Source of the DNA: Comamonas sp. lk
Lineage (GTDB): Bacteria; Pseudomonadota; Gammaproteobacteria; Burkholderiales; Burkholderiaceae_C
NCBI GenBank assembly: GCA_943324505.2
Contig: CALPLW020000007.1
Coordinates: forward strand, 1-33,869
DNA length: 33,869 nucleotides
Direction: 5' to 3'
Shown one piece after another: positions 15,664 to 24,571 of the stretch (the first letter of the stretch is position 1; the number at the start of each line of letters is the position of its first letter). The position numbers and the translations under genes are program-made. The notes beneath the pieces are model-generated. The model saw only the letters and a program-made list of their open reading frames with translations. It was not told the DNA's origin and did no database searches.

Positions 15664-17613
15664 ATGAATGCTAACCTGAACTTTCCTTCAATGATCACCT
15701 TGTCGCCCAATGGCGGCAGCGTAGTACCGAACCCGACGCCGACCGATGGCGACCCGAAATCCGAAGAGTTTTCTGCCGTTTTGACCGGCCAAATGTTCAA
15801 GGCAGAACGGCAAAGTCTTGCCACTCAGGTGCTTGGCGGCCCCGGCTTGCAAATTGTGTCACTGGGCGCCAAGCTCGATGTCATCACCACGGACGCACCC
15901 TTACCAGACCTTCCCAGCCTGGCGAATTTCGCCCGCGCCCAAGGGCTGGACGAGGTCGCCATACAGGCCCTTTTCGGACCCAATGTTGGCCCCAACGCCA
16001 GCTCCAAAAACGGATTCGCCATCAGCGGCCTTGGCCAGCCTTATGCCAATAAACCAGTTCCCGGTATCGCCTTGGCCGTACCTTTGCCTCAGGTTGGCAA
16101 GGCAAACTTTCTGGCGACCGATGCCAGCTCGATAGGACTAGGCTCGGCCACTTTGGGGCGGGGTAGCGGTTTGGAAGCACCTCGGCCAGAAAGTCGTCCA
16201 AAAATCGCGGACATCGATCTGCTGACGGAGGTCCTCTCTGATTTAGGGGCGGCCCCGGCAAAAACGATGGGGTTGCTGGATTCGACACAAGTTGCGGTAG
16301 ATTCAACACAAGTTGCGGTAGATTCAACACAAGTTGCGGTAGATTTGCCGCAAGTTGCTGTAGATTTGCCGCAAGTTGCTGTAGATTTGCGGCAAGTTGC
16401 AGTAGATTCAGCACAAGTTTTACGCCCTCCAACACCAGTTACAGTCGCTCTTGGGGACAGCAAACCGCAATTGGCAAGCACACTGCAACCCGCCCCCGTT
16501 GCTAAGGCCAACCATGAATCGCAACCCGAACTTATCGCGACGGACAGTGCCCCTAGGGTGGCCGTCGCCCTACCAGCGAGCGTTCAAAAAACTGGGCGAC
16601 TCCAAGTTCCAGAGGGCTTGACAACTCAAGTTGTCAGCCGCCCGCAGCTGGTGAACATGCCTTTGGCAGCATCATCTGGCGCCGTTGTGCCAGATACCGA
16701 TCAAGCCAACACCGAAAAGGAGCCCGTGGGCATCGCCGTCGCAGGTTGGGTCTCTTTGGGGCAAGGTAGCACGAGCAAGGTTGCCGAAGCAAGACCCGAC
16801 ATGCGACTGGACGTCAATGCCGAAGAGTCCATACAGGACGCAATACGGGTTAGCATCACCATGCCCACCAAAGACATCACAAAGCGCGCGGCCAACACCG
16901 CCGGCACCACAGAGACTCTCAACTGGTCGAGGATGCTTGCCGGACCTAGCGCAAATAAAGCCGCAGTAAGCACCGCGTGGGAAGCCCTACATCTAACGAT
17001 ACCAGAGGGCTTCGACCTTGACGAGCAGAGCGACGCGCTGGCAAGCTCGGACCAGGACCAGGTCACTGCGCCTGGAACTCAACAGCAAGCTGAGGGACCT
17101 GCGGCGAAGTCCGGAACCTCTACCGCGCAACTGATGCGAGGGGAAGCTTCAGCTGCCGCAGCCCAAACCGAGCTGCGCGCGGTCCAGCAACAACAGCTGG
17201 CAGATCGACTCGGCGAAGCGGCAGCCCATCGGCTGATTGCACAGATCGAACGAGGTGAGTGGAAGATGCAAATGCGGCTGCAACCGGGCAAGCTAGGGAA
17301 GATCGATGTTGAGCTCACCATGCATGCCCGTGGCCTTGAGGCGATGTTTAGCGCTGACAGCGCCCTCACCCGGGAACTGATTGCCCAAGGCAGCGCCAGA
17401 CTCAAAGAAACACTGACCCAAGCTGGCATGACAGTTGCTTCAGTCACTGTGAACGGCGATCAAACGAGTCAATCTGGCGGAAATTCGACACCCCAACGGG
17501 GTAACCAATCTACCGCTGATGCCAGACCCGTTAAAGCCCGGGCAGAGGTATCAGCCGCAGTGCCAGAGACAACGTCGACGCGCACGGATAACGGATTAAA
17601 CATATTGGCATGA
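15664..17613 (+). CDS. fliK: Flagellar hook-length control protein FliK
   Basis: FliK is an exported molecular ruler whose C-terminal domain switches FlhB from hook to filament substrates. The 649-residue protein is long for the family and mostly low-complexity. The recognisable Flg_hook domain lies near residues 515-600 (RLGEAAAHRLIAQIERGEWK, then MQMRLQPGKLGKIDVELTMH and LKETLTQAGMTVASVTV). A seven-unit 21-base tandem repeat encodes DSTQVAV/DLPQVAV near residues 206-254. The rest of the N-terminal region is unstructured, Ala/Pro/Gln-rich ruler sequence. It is the first gene of the plus-strand fliK-flhB unit. Codon 1 at 15664 has only a weak ribosome site. Confidence 0.93.
   Translation: MNANLNFPSMITLSPNGGSVVPNPTPTDGDPKSEEFSAVLTGQMFKAERQSLATQVLGGPGLQIVSLGAKLDVITTDAPLPDLPSLANFARAQGLDEVAIQALFGPNVGPNASSKNGFAISGLGQPYANKPVPGIALAVPLPQVGKANFLATDASSIGLGSATLGRGSGLEAPRPESRPKIADIDLLTEVLSDLGAAPAKTMGLLDSTQVAVDSTQVAVDSTQVAVDLPQVAVDLPQVAVDLRQVAVDSAQVLRPPTPVTVALGDSKPQLASTLQPAPVAKANHESQPELIATDSAPRVAVALPASVQKTGRLQVPEGLTTQVVSRPQLVNMPLAASSGAVVPDTDQANTEKEPVGIAVAGWVSLGQGSTSKVAEARPDMRLDVNAEESIQDAIRVSITMPTKDITKRAANTAGTTETLNWSRMLAGPSANKAAVSTAWEALHLTIPEGFDLDEQSDALASSDQDQVTAPGTQQQAEGPAAKSGTSTAQLMRGEASAAAAQTELRAVQQQQLADRLGEAAAHRLIAQIERGEWKMQMRLQPGKLGKIDVELTMHARGLEAMFSADSALTRELIAQGSARLKETLTQAGMTVASVTVNGDQTSQSGGNSTPQRGNQSTADARPVKARAEVSAAVPETTSTRTDNGLNILA
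16279..16425 (+). repeat. 21-base tandem repeats inside fliK
   Basis: Seven consecutive 21-base units encode a seven-residue period (D-x-x-Q-V-A-V). Units 2 and 3 are identical, as are units 4 and 5. The last unit is partly decayed. The period is a multiple of three, so copy-number change keeps frame and would alter FliK length. Confidence 0.9.
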
Positions 17614-17662
17614 CAGCGCAGCCAGGCAGCAATGAAATTGAATCATTACATAGAGGTGTTCC

Positions 17663-18427
17663 ATGGCTAAGACAGCAGCAGCAGCGCCAGCGGCAGCGGC
17701 GGGGGATGAAGCCCCCGCAAAGTCCAAGAAACCCATAGTCCTGATCATAGCTGGCGTACTCGCACTGGTCGTCATCATCGCAGGCACCATGGTCGGCACA
17801 CTGTTTATCACTGGCTTTTTCTCTAAGCCACAGCCGTCGGCTGAACAGCAATTGGCTGACGAAGAGGGACATGGCGACAAACCGGCTGACGCACACGGCG
17901 CGAAACCGGCTGACGCACATGGCGCGAAACCCGCCGATGCCAAGGGTGACAAAAAACCGGCTGACGCTCACGGTGCCAAACCAGCCGATGCCAAGGGTGA
18001 CAAAAAGCCCGCTGATGCCAAAGGCGATAAGCCCGCTGATGCCAAGGGCGACAAGAAAACGGCTGACGGCCCACCAAAATTGAACAAAAAGTCGCCTGAC
18101 AGCCCTCGCTTTGAGTACACGTATCACCAGCTCAAACGTGACTTCCTGTCCAACCTCATGAGCTCCAAGAAGGTCATGTCGATTCAAATCTCGATCATGA
18201 CCCGCTACGACGAGCGCGTCTTCGAAAACGTTGACAAGCACGAAGCAGCACTGCGTTCTGTCATCCTGGACGTGTTGCGGCAAACCACAGAGGCAGACTT
18301 GGTGAAGCCAGAATTCAGAAAAGATCTGGCCATCAAGCTGCGGGATGCCATCAACTCCTTACTTGAAAAACTGGAAGACTTCGGTGGGATTGAGGAAGTT
18401 TTCTTCACATCCTTCGTCGTCCAGTAA
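17663..18427 (+). CDS. fliL: Flagellar basal body-associated protein FliL
   Basis: FliL is an inner-membrane protein that surrounds and supports the stators near the MS ring. At 254 residues it is longer than the usual 150-180. The N-terminus is Ala-rich, followed by one membrane helix near residues 27-50 (KPIVLIIAGVLALVVIIAG). A repetitive KPADA-rich linker lies near 70-135. The C-terminal periplasmic domain contains VMSIQISIMTRYDERVFENV and LRDAINSLLEKLEDFGGIEE. The start ATG 17663 has an AGAGGTG ribosome site. The extended linker explains the extra length. Confidence 0.92.
   Translation: MAKTAAAAPAAAAGDEAPAKSKKPIVLIIAGVLALVVIIAGTMVGTLFITGFFSKPQPSAEQQLADEEGHGDKPADAHGAKPADAHGAKPADAKGDKKPADAHGAKPADAKGDKKPADAKGDKPADAKGDKKTADGPPKLNKKSPDSPRFEYTYHQLKRDFLSNLMSSKKVMSIQISIMTRYDERVFENVDKHEAALRSVILDVLRQTTEADLVKPEFRKDLAIKLRDAINSLLEKLEDFGGIEEVFFTSFVVQ
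17875..18069 (+). repeat. KPADA/KGDK low-complexity repeats in fliL
   Basis: Imperfect short tandem units encode about eight copies of KPADA separated by HGA or KGDK. They form a highly charged periplasmic spacer between the membrane helix and the FliL domain. Confidence 0.85.
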
Positions 18428-18455
18428 ACCGAGTAACTCACGCAGCTTACCCAAC

Positions 18456-19448
18456 ATGGCCGAAAACCTGCTCTCTGCTGACGAATTCGCAGCACTCGCC
18501 GAAGGGGTGGACGATGGATCGATCGCCATCGATACCGGCTTTAATACTTCAACACGCTATAAAAAACATGACCTAGCCAGTGAAGACAGTAGCCTAGGTG
18601 TCAATACCAACTCTATTGACATGATCAATGAGCGGTTCATACGGCTGTTTCGCCCAAACCTGATGGATGTGCTGCGGACAAGTCCCAGAGTCACTCCGAC
18701 CAAATCGACCATCGTCAAGTTTGGCCAATACATCAAGGATCTGAAAGCACCCTTATCAGTCAACGTGGTGCGGATAAATCCACTGCGTGGCTACTCATTG
18801 GTCGTGATCGACCCAACCATTGTTTTCAGTTCCCTCGACAGCTTCTTTGGTGGATTTGGTCAAGGCACAGTAGGCACCTTGTCGCCCGGGCGCATGTTCA
18901 CACCCATGGAAATGCGAATCATCAAGATGATTCTGGATGTCACATTTGCAGACATGAAAGAGGCGTGGGCCCCTTTGATGCATATCAACCTTGAGTTCGT
19001 AAGCTCTGAGATCAACCCGCAATTTGCCCAAATATCGGATGAGAATGATCTGGTGATTGTCAGCCGCTTTGAGACAGAGACTGCTACCAAAAACACCGGG
19101 TTCATCGATATTGTCCAGCCGTACGCGTCGCTCAAACCGGTGCGCGAGCTGCTCCGTAGCCGGGTTCAAACAGGTGATGGTAATGAGGACTCAGACCGGC
19201 AATGGCGCGAGGGCTTTGAAGAGTCTGTCAACGACTCTTGCCTGCAAGCCAACGTAGTTCTGGGCGTCATCAAAACAACCATCAAAGACATTGAAACCAT
19301 GCAGGCTGGCGACATCCTGTACTTCAAGAAGCCTGAATTTGCCACCCTTCAAGCGGCTGGCATACCTGCTTTCAATGTTCACGTTGGCACCCTGGGCGCT
19401 CAGACTGCCGTACAAATCGCCAGCGCTGTCAGCCCCGGCGCGCATTAA
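18456..19448 (+). CDS. fliM: Flagellar motor switch protein FliM
   Basis: FliM forms the middle of the C ring and binds phosphorylated CheY to switch rotation. I start at ATG 18456 (MAENLLSADEF), giving 330 residues, normal for the family. The open frame to 18345 overlaps fliL in another frame and is not supported. The N-terminal LLSADEFAALAEGV resembles the CheY-binding peptide LSQDEIDALL. The middle CheC-like domain has the GGxG loop (FFGGFGQGTVG) and FTPMEMRIIKMILDV. The C-terminal SpoA domain ends near residue 310. The gap to fliL is 28 bases. Confidence 0.96.
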   Translation: MAENLLSADEFAALAEGVDDGSIAIDTGFNTSTRYKKHDLASEDSSLGVNTNSIDMINERFIRLFRPNLMDVLRTSPRVTPTKSTIVKFGQYIKDLKAPLSVNVVRINPLRGYSLVVIDPTIVFSSLDSFFGGFGQGTVGTLSPGRMFTPMEMRIIKMILDVTFADMKEAWAPLMHINLEFVSSEINPQFAQISDENDLVIVSRFETETATKNTGFIDIVQPYASLKPVRELLRSRVQTGDGNEDSDRQWREGFEESVNDSCLQANVVLGVIKTTIKDIETMQAGDILYFKKPEFATLQAAGIPAFNVHVGTLGAQTAVQIASAVSPGAH

Positions 19449-19466
19449 TCTTTATCAGGACACCCC

Positions 19467-19781
19467 ATGACAGACACCACCCTCGAAGGCAGCGCCTCAA
19501 GCGAAGCGCAGGACCAGGACAAGCAGATCCATAAAGACGTTTTGCAGACCATCAGCGTAACGCTCAGTGTCGAGGTGGGAAGAGCGATGATAAAAATCAA
19601 AGACCTCATGCGGCTCACACAAGGCAGCGTGGTGGAACTAGATCGAATCGCAGGGGAACCTTTAGATCTGCTGGTCAATGACACGGTTGTCGCACAGGGT
19701 GAGGTTGTCTTAGTCAATGAGCGATACGGAATTCGGCTCACTCGCGTTGTTCCAGCTTCAGAACGTATGAAGAACCTCTGA
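19467..19781 (+). CDS. fliN: Flagellar motor switch protein FliN
   Basis: FliN forms the base of the C ring and, with FliH, recruits export substrates. The 104-residue product has a short acidic N-terminus and the SpoA domain (ISVTLSVEVGRAMIKIKDLM, then LTQGSVVELDRIAGEPLDLL and YGIRLTRVV). The start ATG 19467 follows AGGA. It lies 18 bases after fliM and 10 before fliO. Confidence 0.96.
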   Translation: MTDTTLEGSASSEAQDQDKQIHKDVLQTISVTLSVEVGRAMIKIKDLMRLTQGSVVELDRIAGEPLDLLVNDTVVAQGEVVLVNERYGIRLTRVVPASERMKNL

Positions 19782-19791
19782 ATACAGCATC

Positions 19792-20088
19792 ATGGGAACA
19801 ACAGTACCTGGAAACATAGATTGGTTGCGGATCGGCGGCAGTATCGCTCTCGTGTTCGTACTTCTCCTGACAATGCTCTGGGTATTGCGTCGCCTGCGCT
19901 CAATGCAAATCGCAAAAGGCGGCATGAGTAAACTTGAGATCGTGGAAACCATTAGCGTCGGTCCCAGGCAAAAAATTGCTCTTTTGCGCGTCGAACAGCA
20001 CATGCTTCTGATTGGCATGAGCGCAAACCAATTCACGGCCCTGGGGCAGTGGCAGCAGGCCAAGTCGAGTACCGGAGATATGTCTTGA
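19792..20088 (+). CDS. fliO: Flagellar export protein FliO
   Basis: FliO is a small membrane protein that helps FliP fold and assemble in the export gate. The 98-residue product has one N-terminal membrane helix (IGGSIALVFVLLLTMLWVL, residues about 14-33). The FliO domain follows (KLEIVETISVGPRQKIALLR, then VEQHMLLIG). It overlaps the proposed fliP start in a TTGA arrangement. Length and position between fliN and fliP support the call, since FliO sequence is poorly conserved. Confidence 0.9.
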   Translation: MGTTVPGNIDWLRIGGSIALVFVLLLTMLWVLRRLRSMQIAKGGMSKLEIVETISVGPRQKIALLRVEQHMLLIGMSANQFTALGQWQQAKSSTGDMS

Positions 20089-20828
20089 GGCGAGGTATTT
20101 TTTGGACCGGGCTGGTCGCTCTGCTGGTTTGTATCCCGGTGCTTTCCTGGGCGCAGGGGATCCCCATGGTCAACGTGAGCGACTCAGGCAAGGGAACCCA
20201 GTACAGCCTGTCATTGCAGATTTTGGCACTGATGACTTCGATCACGCTGCTGCCGTCCTTCTTGCTGATGATGACCTCCTTCGTTCGGATCATCATAGTC
20301 ATGTCCATTCTTCGCCAAGCGTTGGGCACAGGCCAAACGCCACCCAATAACGTCCTTGTGGGGATTTCACTGTTCCTCACACTCTTCATCATGTCACCGG
20401 TGCTGACTGATGTTTACAAAAATGCCATAACACCTTACATGCAAGGGAGCATGGGTTTTGACAAGGCGCTCGCAGCGGCCGAAGCACCGATTCGTGGATT
20501 TATGGTCAAGCAGACCCGGCAAGACGATATAGGCCTGTTCATGCAAATGGCGCGCAAGGAAGACGTCGGCGGCGCCGAATCCGTGCCTTTCACCACTTTG
20601 GTCCCCGCTTTTATCACCTCTGAACTCAAAAGCGCCTTCACGATCGGCTTTCTGATCTATGTCCCATTCGTCGTGATTGACCTTATTGTGGCCAGCGTCC
20701 TGATGTCTATGGGCATGATGATGTTATCTCCCATGATGATCTCTGCGCCCTTCAAGTTAATGCTGTTTGTACTGGTGGATGGTTGGAGCCTGATCATGAG
20801 CTCTTTGGCGGCCAGTTTCGTCACTTGA
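20085..20828 (+). CDS. fliP: Flagellar export gate protein FliP
   Basis: FliP is the core pore protein of the FliP-FliQ-FliR export channel. I propose a TTG start at 20085, which overlaps the fliO stop and has a good GGAG ribosome site 8 bases upstream, giving 247 residues. It puts a clean signal sequence at the N-terminus (RRGIFWTGLVALLVCIPVLS, cleavage near AWAQG-like WAQG). ATG 20049 would add 12 residues inside fliO and has no clear site. Family motifs follow: TSFVRIIIVMSILRQALGTG with QTPPNNV, and FITSELKSAFTIGFLIYVPF. The closing membrane helices end at LMLFVLVDGWSLI. Confidence 0.95.
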   Translation: MRRGIFWTGLVALLVCIPVLSWAQGIPMVNVSDSGKGTQYSLSLQILALMTSITLLPSFLLMMTSFVRIIIVMSILRQALGTGQTPPNNVLVGISLFLTLFIMSPVLTDVYKNAITPYMQGSMGFDKALAAAEAPIRGFMVKQTRQDDIGLFMQMARKEDVGGAESVPFTTLVPAFITSELKSAFTIGFLIYVPFVVIDLIVASVLMSMGMMMLSPMMISAPFKLMLFVLVDGWSLIMSSLAASFVT

Positions 20829-20882
20829 AAAATTCACAAGAGTGCGTAGCCCCTTTATTCTTCAACCCAAAAAAATCTGAAT

Positions 20883-21152
20883 ATGGACATTGCTGCCGTT
20901 ATTGACGTTGGACGCATGGCTTTATGGATGACCGTGCTGATCTCTGCACCCCTGCTAGGCGTGGCACTGGCGGTCGGCCTGCTGGTTGGCATCATCCAAG
21001 CAGCCACATCCATCAACGAGTCCACCCTAAGCTTCATTCCCAAAGTGACCGCCATGGCACTGACCCTGGCGTTGGTGGGAGGCTGGCAATTGGCCACCCT
21101 GGTAGATTACACCAAAAGCGTGTTTCAGCGCATACCACTTTTGTTTGCCTGA
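20883..21152 (+). CDS. fliQ: Flagellar export gate protein FliQ
   Basis: FliQ is the small two-helix gate component that packs around FliP and FliR. The 89-residue product matches family length, with two hydrophobic hairpin helices and the conserved GIIQAATSINESTLSFIPK loop. It lies 54 bases after fliP, the largest gap in this part of the operon, without an obvious promoter. Confidence 0.96.
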   Translation: MDIAAVIDVGRMALWMTVLISAPLLGVALAVGLLVGIIQAATSINESTLSFIPKVTAMALTLALVGGWQLATLVDYTKSVFQRIPLLFA

Positions 21153-21177
21153 ATCCAAACGCGCCAAAGCACAAGTC

Positions 21178-21948
21178 ATGAACCTGCTTGCCAACGAGAT
21201 CGTGGAGCGCTTTTATTCTTTCTTGTGGCCTATGCTTCGCGTGTCAGCACTGCTTCTGTCAGCGCCGATTTTTTCCCTGCGCTCTTTCAACCTGCGCTTG
21301 CGAATCCTTTTGGCCGGCGCACTAACGTGGATGATCTACCCGCTTTTTCAATGGCCCAGCCTGGACCCTCTGTCGGGACCAGGCATGGTTGAGATATTCA
21401 ATCAAATCGCCATCGGCCTGGTCATGGGCTTGAGCATGCAAATCATCACCGCCGCGATCCTGCTGGCAGGTCAGTCTATCTCCAATGCTATGGGCCTCTC
21501 AATTGCTACCATGATGGATCCCAATTTAGGTAACGTCCCGGTGATCGCGCAGTTCATGCTGATACTGAGCACCCTGATATTCGTCGGCCTTGGTGGACAT
21601 GCCATGCTGCTAGGCTTGGTGGTTGACAGCTTCTACAGCATGCCTGTGGGCAAAGGGCTTTTGACAGACGGCGCCTGGGCTCATTTTTTGGTTTGGAGCT
21701 CGATGATTTTTCTCGGAGCCCTGCTGGTCGCTATACCGGTAATGGTAACCCTACTTTTTATCAATATCGGCTTGGGCGTAGCTTCACGTGCCGCGCCCAG
21801 CCTGAACATATTCCAAGTTGGACTACCGGCCATGATCATTGCAGGATTTGGCGTTTTGATCCTCACACTGCCAAGCATGGGCAGTCGCATCGAATGGCTC
21901 TGGATGCAGGGTTTTATGGAGGTTCGCACCCAGCTCGGCATGAGCTAG
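21178..21948 (+). CDS. fliR: Flagellar export gate protein FliR
   Basis: FliR completes the FliP5-Q4-R1 export channel. I start at ATG 21178 (MNLLANEIVERF), giving 256 residues, normal for the family. A TTG at 21145 that overlaps fliQ lacks a ribosome site. The product has about six membrane helices and the family block AAILLAGQSISNAMGLSIAT. It ends near SRIEWLWMQGFMEVRTQLG. It is 14 bases upstream of flhB. Confidence 0.95.
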   Translation: MNLLANEIVERFYSFLWPMLRVSALLLSAPIFSLRSFNLRLRILLAGALTWMIYPLFQWPSLDPLSGPGMVEIFNQIAIGLVMGLSMQIITAAILLAGQSISNAMGLSIATMMDPNLGNVPVIAQFMLILSTLIFVGLGGHAMLLGLVVDSFYSMPVGKGLLTDGAWAHFLVWSSMIFLGALLVAIPVMVTLLFINIGLGVASRAAPSLNIFQVGLPAMIIAGFGVLILTLPSMGSRIEWLWMQGFMEVRTQLGMS

Positions 21949-21962
21949 TGCAATGAGCAATC

Positions 21963-23123
21963 ATGTCGGAAGATAGCGCTGATCGAACAGAAGACCCCAC
22001 CGCGCGCAAACTCCAGCGTTCGCGCGAAGAGGGGCAAATAGCGCGCTCGGTCGAATTGACATCCGCTGCGGTCATGATTGGTGCGGTCTTGTCCTTCTTT
22101 GTGCTCGGCCGTTTTTGGTGGCAAGAGATACGCGCCAAGTTTGCTGCAGGCTTCACATTTGACCGCAAGACATTAGACACACCCACATTGCTTCCTCATG
22201 TGTTTTCGACCCAGATGGTGGATGCGTTTTTATTGTTCATGCCGATGATGTTGCTGACGCTTGTCTTGGCTGTGCTGGCTTCTGGCGCTATCGGCGGCTA
22301 TCTTTTTTCGGTCAAGTCGGTAGTCCCGAAATTTTCTAAACTTAGCCCGCTTGCTGGCCTCAAGAGAATGCTGGGAACCCACGCCCTGGTGGAATTGTTG
22401 AAAGCTGTTCTTAAATTTCTGCTCGTCGCCATCATCTTGCTGGTGCTGCTCGACAAACATTTTGCAGCGCTTGTCGGTATGGGAACCATGGGTCTGCAGC
22501 CAGCCTTTGAATTGACAGGCTCCTTGATGCTTGAGGCCTTGATTTGGCTGACCTTTGGTTTGGTCGTCATTGCCCTGATCGACGCGCCCTATCAGAGGCT
22601 GGCGTTCATGAAACGCATGCGCATGACCAAGCAAGAGATTCGGGATGAGCATAAGGACATGGAAGGCCGGCCAGAAGTCAAGGCGCAGATCAGACGACGT
22701 CAGCGCGAAATTGCGACAGCTCAAATGATGAGAAAAGTGAAGGATGCCGATGTCATCATCACCAACCCTGAGCACTTCGCCGTAGCACTCAGCTATGACC
22801 CGACTGCAGACGGTGCGCCCATACTGCTCGCCAAGGGCGGCGATTTTGTAGCCGCAAGAATTCGTGAGGAAGCCAAGATCCATGGCATCGAAATTTTTGA
22901 AGCAGCCCCATTGGCCCGTGCCCTTTACTTCACCACTGAAGTTGACCAGCCCATTCCTGAGTCACTTTACTTTTCCGTGGCTCAAGTGATCGCATACGTT
23001 TTCAGTCTCGCCAATGTTCAACCGGGCGTGGATCCCATGGCGCGGCCGTCGCCGACCATCCCGAAATCCATGTTGTTTGATTCCTCCGGCAAACAACTGT
23101 CGCCCGAGCCGGCCACATCATGA
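21963..23123 (+). CDS. flhB: Flagellar export switch protein FlhB (NPEH cleavage motif)
   Basis: FlhB is the export-gate subunit that cleaves itself and, signalled by FliK, changes substrate specificity. The 386-residue protein begins with the family signature EDPTARKLQRSREEGQIARS, has four membrane helices to about residue 215, then a charged connector (MTKQEIRDEHKDMEG). The autocleavage motif, usually NPTH, reads NPEH at residues 268-271. The flanking context (VIITNPEHFAVALSYD) is otherwise typical. The C-terminal tail is a Pro/Ser-rich extension. Its stop overlaps the next ATG by four bases (ATGA), which couples it to the SPOR gene. Confidence 0.96.
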   Translation: MSEDSADRTEDPTARKLQRSREEGQIARSVELTSAAVMIGAVLSFFVLGRFWWQEIRAKFAAGFTFDRKTLDTPTLLPHVFSTQMVDAFLLFMPMMLLTLVLAVLASGAIGGYLFSVKSVVPKFSKLSPLAGLKRMLGTHALVELLKAVLKFLLVAIILLVLLDKHFAALVGMGTMGLQPAFELTGSLMLEALIWLTFGLVVIALIDAPYQRLAFMKRMRMTKQEIRDEHKDMEGRPEVKAQIRRRQREIATAQMMRKVKDADVIITNPEHFAVALSYDPTADGAPILLAKGGDFVAARIREEAKIHGIEIFEAAPLARALYFTTEVDQPIPESLYFSVAQVIAYVFSLANVQPGVDPMARPSPTIPKSMLFDSSGKQLSPEPATS

Positions 23124-24571
23124 CGCTGCCCTTGCATCACCATGACGATGAACTGACCTTGGATCAGGCGATTTTTTTTCGGGTCTCTGACCGACTTCGT
23201 CTTGAGGGCTATGTCGCAGGCCTGACGCAAAGTGGCATGAGTCTGTCCATGGTGAGCAGCCAGGACGTGATTCTGGATCACTACGGCAAGTTGCTGGTGG
23301 CGAGGCTACGCGAGGCAGCCCCGCACATCGAGCTTGAGGTGTGCTTTCCAGCCAGCGCGGACGCGCTGATTTCCCGATTCAATGAAGTTCTGCGCACATG
23401 CTCCATTGAAGATGCGATGGGTAACCTGACCAACCAGGCCCCGCCAAAAATTTGGATCGTTCATGATGCCGCTGCTCTTCCTGATCATGAAATCCAGTTA
23501 TTGGCCCGTTTGGTGCAAAATTTTCCGGGTGCCAACATCAGGGTGGTGATGCTCTTGGCCGAATCCAGCCAGAAACACCAGCTGCTCAATGCCTTTGGCC
23601 GTCGGTTCATGCACTGGGATATTGAGCCTCCTACGGTTGGGCAAACGAAAGTTCTGCTGGAGCAGGCCCGGGCGCAGGGCCGCGAGACCTTGGTCAATGC
23701 TCTTCTTAAGCAGCTTGTCACATCCGATGAACTCCCGCCTTTACAGACCTTGCCAGAAGGAAATGCGATTCAAGTCGATCCGGTGGACGTCGCACAAAAC
23801 TGGCAAGTCAAACCCGCACGGGCAAACGCTTGGTTGTTGCGATGGCTACTGCCAATTTCCGTATTGCTGATTCTGTCTGGGATCGTTTTAACCCAACTCT
23901 ATGGCGGGTTTTCCATCAGTACCAGGGCTTGGGAATCAGTCAAAGCCGACTTCAAGCGCTTGTCTTCGCCTCAAAGCCTGCCAGCCTCAGCAGCCCCTGG
24001 CACTGCGCCCATCCCATCAGTTGCGGTTGCAGTACCCTACCCTGCTACGCTTCCAAGTTCCCAGGCAACACCCGGCATCCCCTTAGCCACCGCTTCGGCT
24101 GCCGCAATCCCAGAGCAGGCCGTATTGGCCACAGCTCCACCTGCTCCCACAACATCGGCGCCTGCTACCAAATCGCCGCCTACGACACCCATCGACATCG
24201 CGCCAAAAGAAGAGGTCATCAGCACGATAGCAGACCAATTGCGCGCCGGGCACGCCTGGATTCTGTCCATGCCTACAGACATTTTCTTGGTGCTGTATTC
24301 AACAAAGTCGTCCTACGCAGCTGCGTCAACATGGATCAAAGATCGGCCTGAGCTTGACAACCTGCACATTGTGGCCAACTACACCTCAGCTGATTCCGAT
24401 CTCAAGTACTCGATTGTTTCTGGGCCTTTCGACTCAAGGCTTGAGGCGACGCGTTTTGCAAAAGGCGCAGACATGCCCAAAAGCGCCTGGGCCATGCCGG
24501 TGAAACTGATGGCAGATCGGCTATCGCGTGAACCAAAGGCTGCAGCTGCTAAAGCAAAGGTGACCAGATGA
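23120..24571 (+). CDS. DamX-like membrane protein with C-terminal SPOR domain
   Basis: A 483-residue protein not part of the standard flagellar set. Residues 1-200 look like a degenerate AAA/GspA-type domain: a Walker-B-like strand is visible (PPKIWIVHDAAALPD), but the Walker A loop is missing. A single membrane helix lies near 237-260 (LLRWLLPISVLLILSGIVL). A Pro/Ala/Thr-rich periplasmic linker (about 280-365) leads to a SPOR-like domain (about 385-473; IVSGPFDSRLEATRFAKG is the signature part). This order matches DamX of Enterobacteria, which binds septal glycan. It is translationally coupled to flhB by ATGA and to the next gene by ATGA. A role linking flagellar assembly with the cell pole or wall is inference. 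Confidence 0.75.
   Translation: MTLPLHHHDDELTLDQAIFFRVSDRLRLEGYVAGLTQSGMSLSMVSSQDVILDHYGKLLVARLREAAPHIELEVCFPASADALISRFNEVLRTCSIEDAMGNLTNQAPPKIWIVHDAAALPDHEIQLLARLVQNFPGANIRVVMLLAESSQKHQLLNAFGRRFMHWDIEPPTVGQTKVLLEQARAQGRETLVNALLKQLVTSDELPPLQTLPEGNAIQVDPVDVAQNWQVKPARANAWLLRWLLPISVLLILSGIVLTQLYGGFSISTRAWESVKADFKRLSSPQSLPASAAPGTAPIPSVAVAVPYPATLPSSQATPGIPLATASAAAIPEQAVLATAPPAPTTSAPATKSPPTTPIDIAPKEEVISTIADQLRAGHAWILSMPTDIFLVLYSTKSSYAAASTWIKDRPELDNLHIVANYTSADSDLKYSIVSGPFDSRLEATRFAKGADMPKSAWAMPVKLMADRLSREPKAAAAKAKVTR

Noticed and set aside
16022-16511. Repetitive minus-strand ORFs opposite fliK
   Set aside because: They are shadows of the 21-base fliK repeats; the plus-strand reading has the FliK domain.
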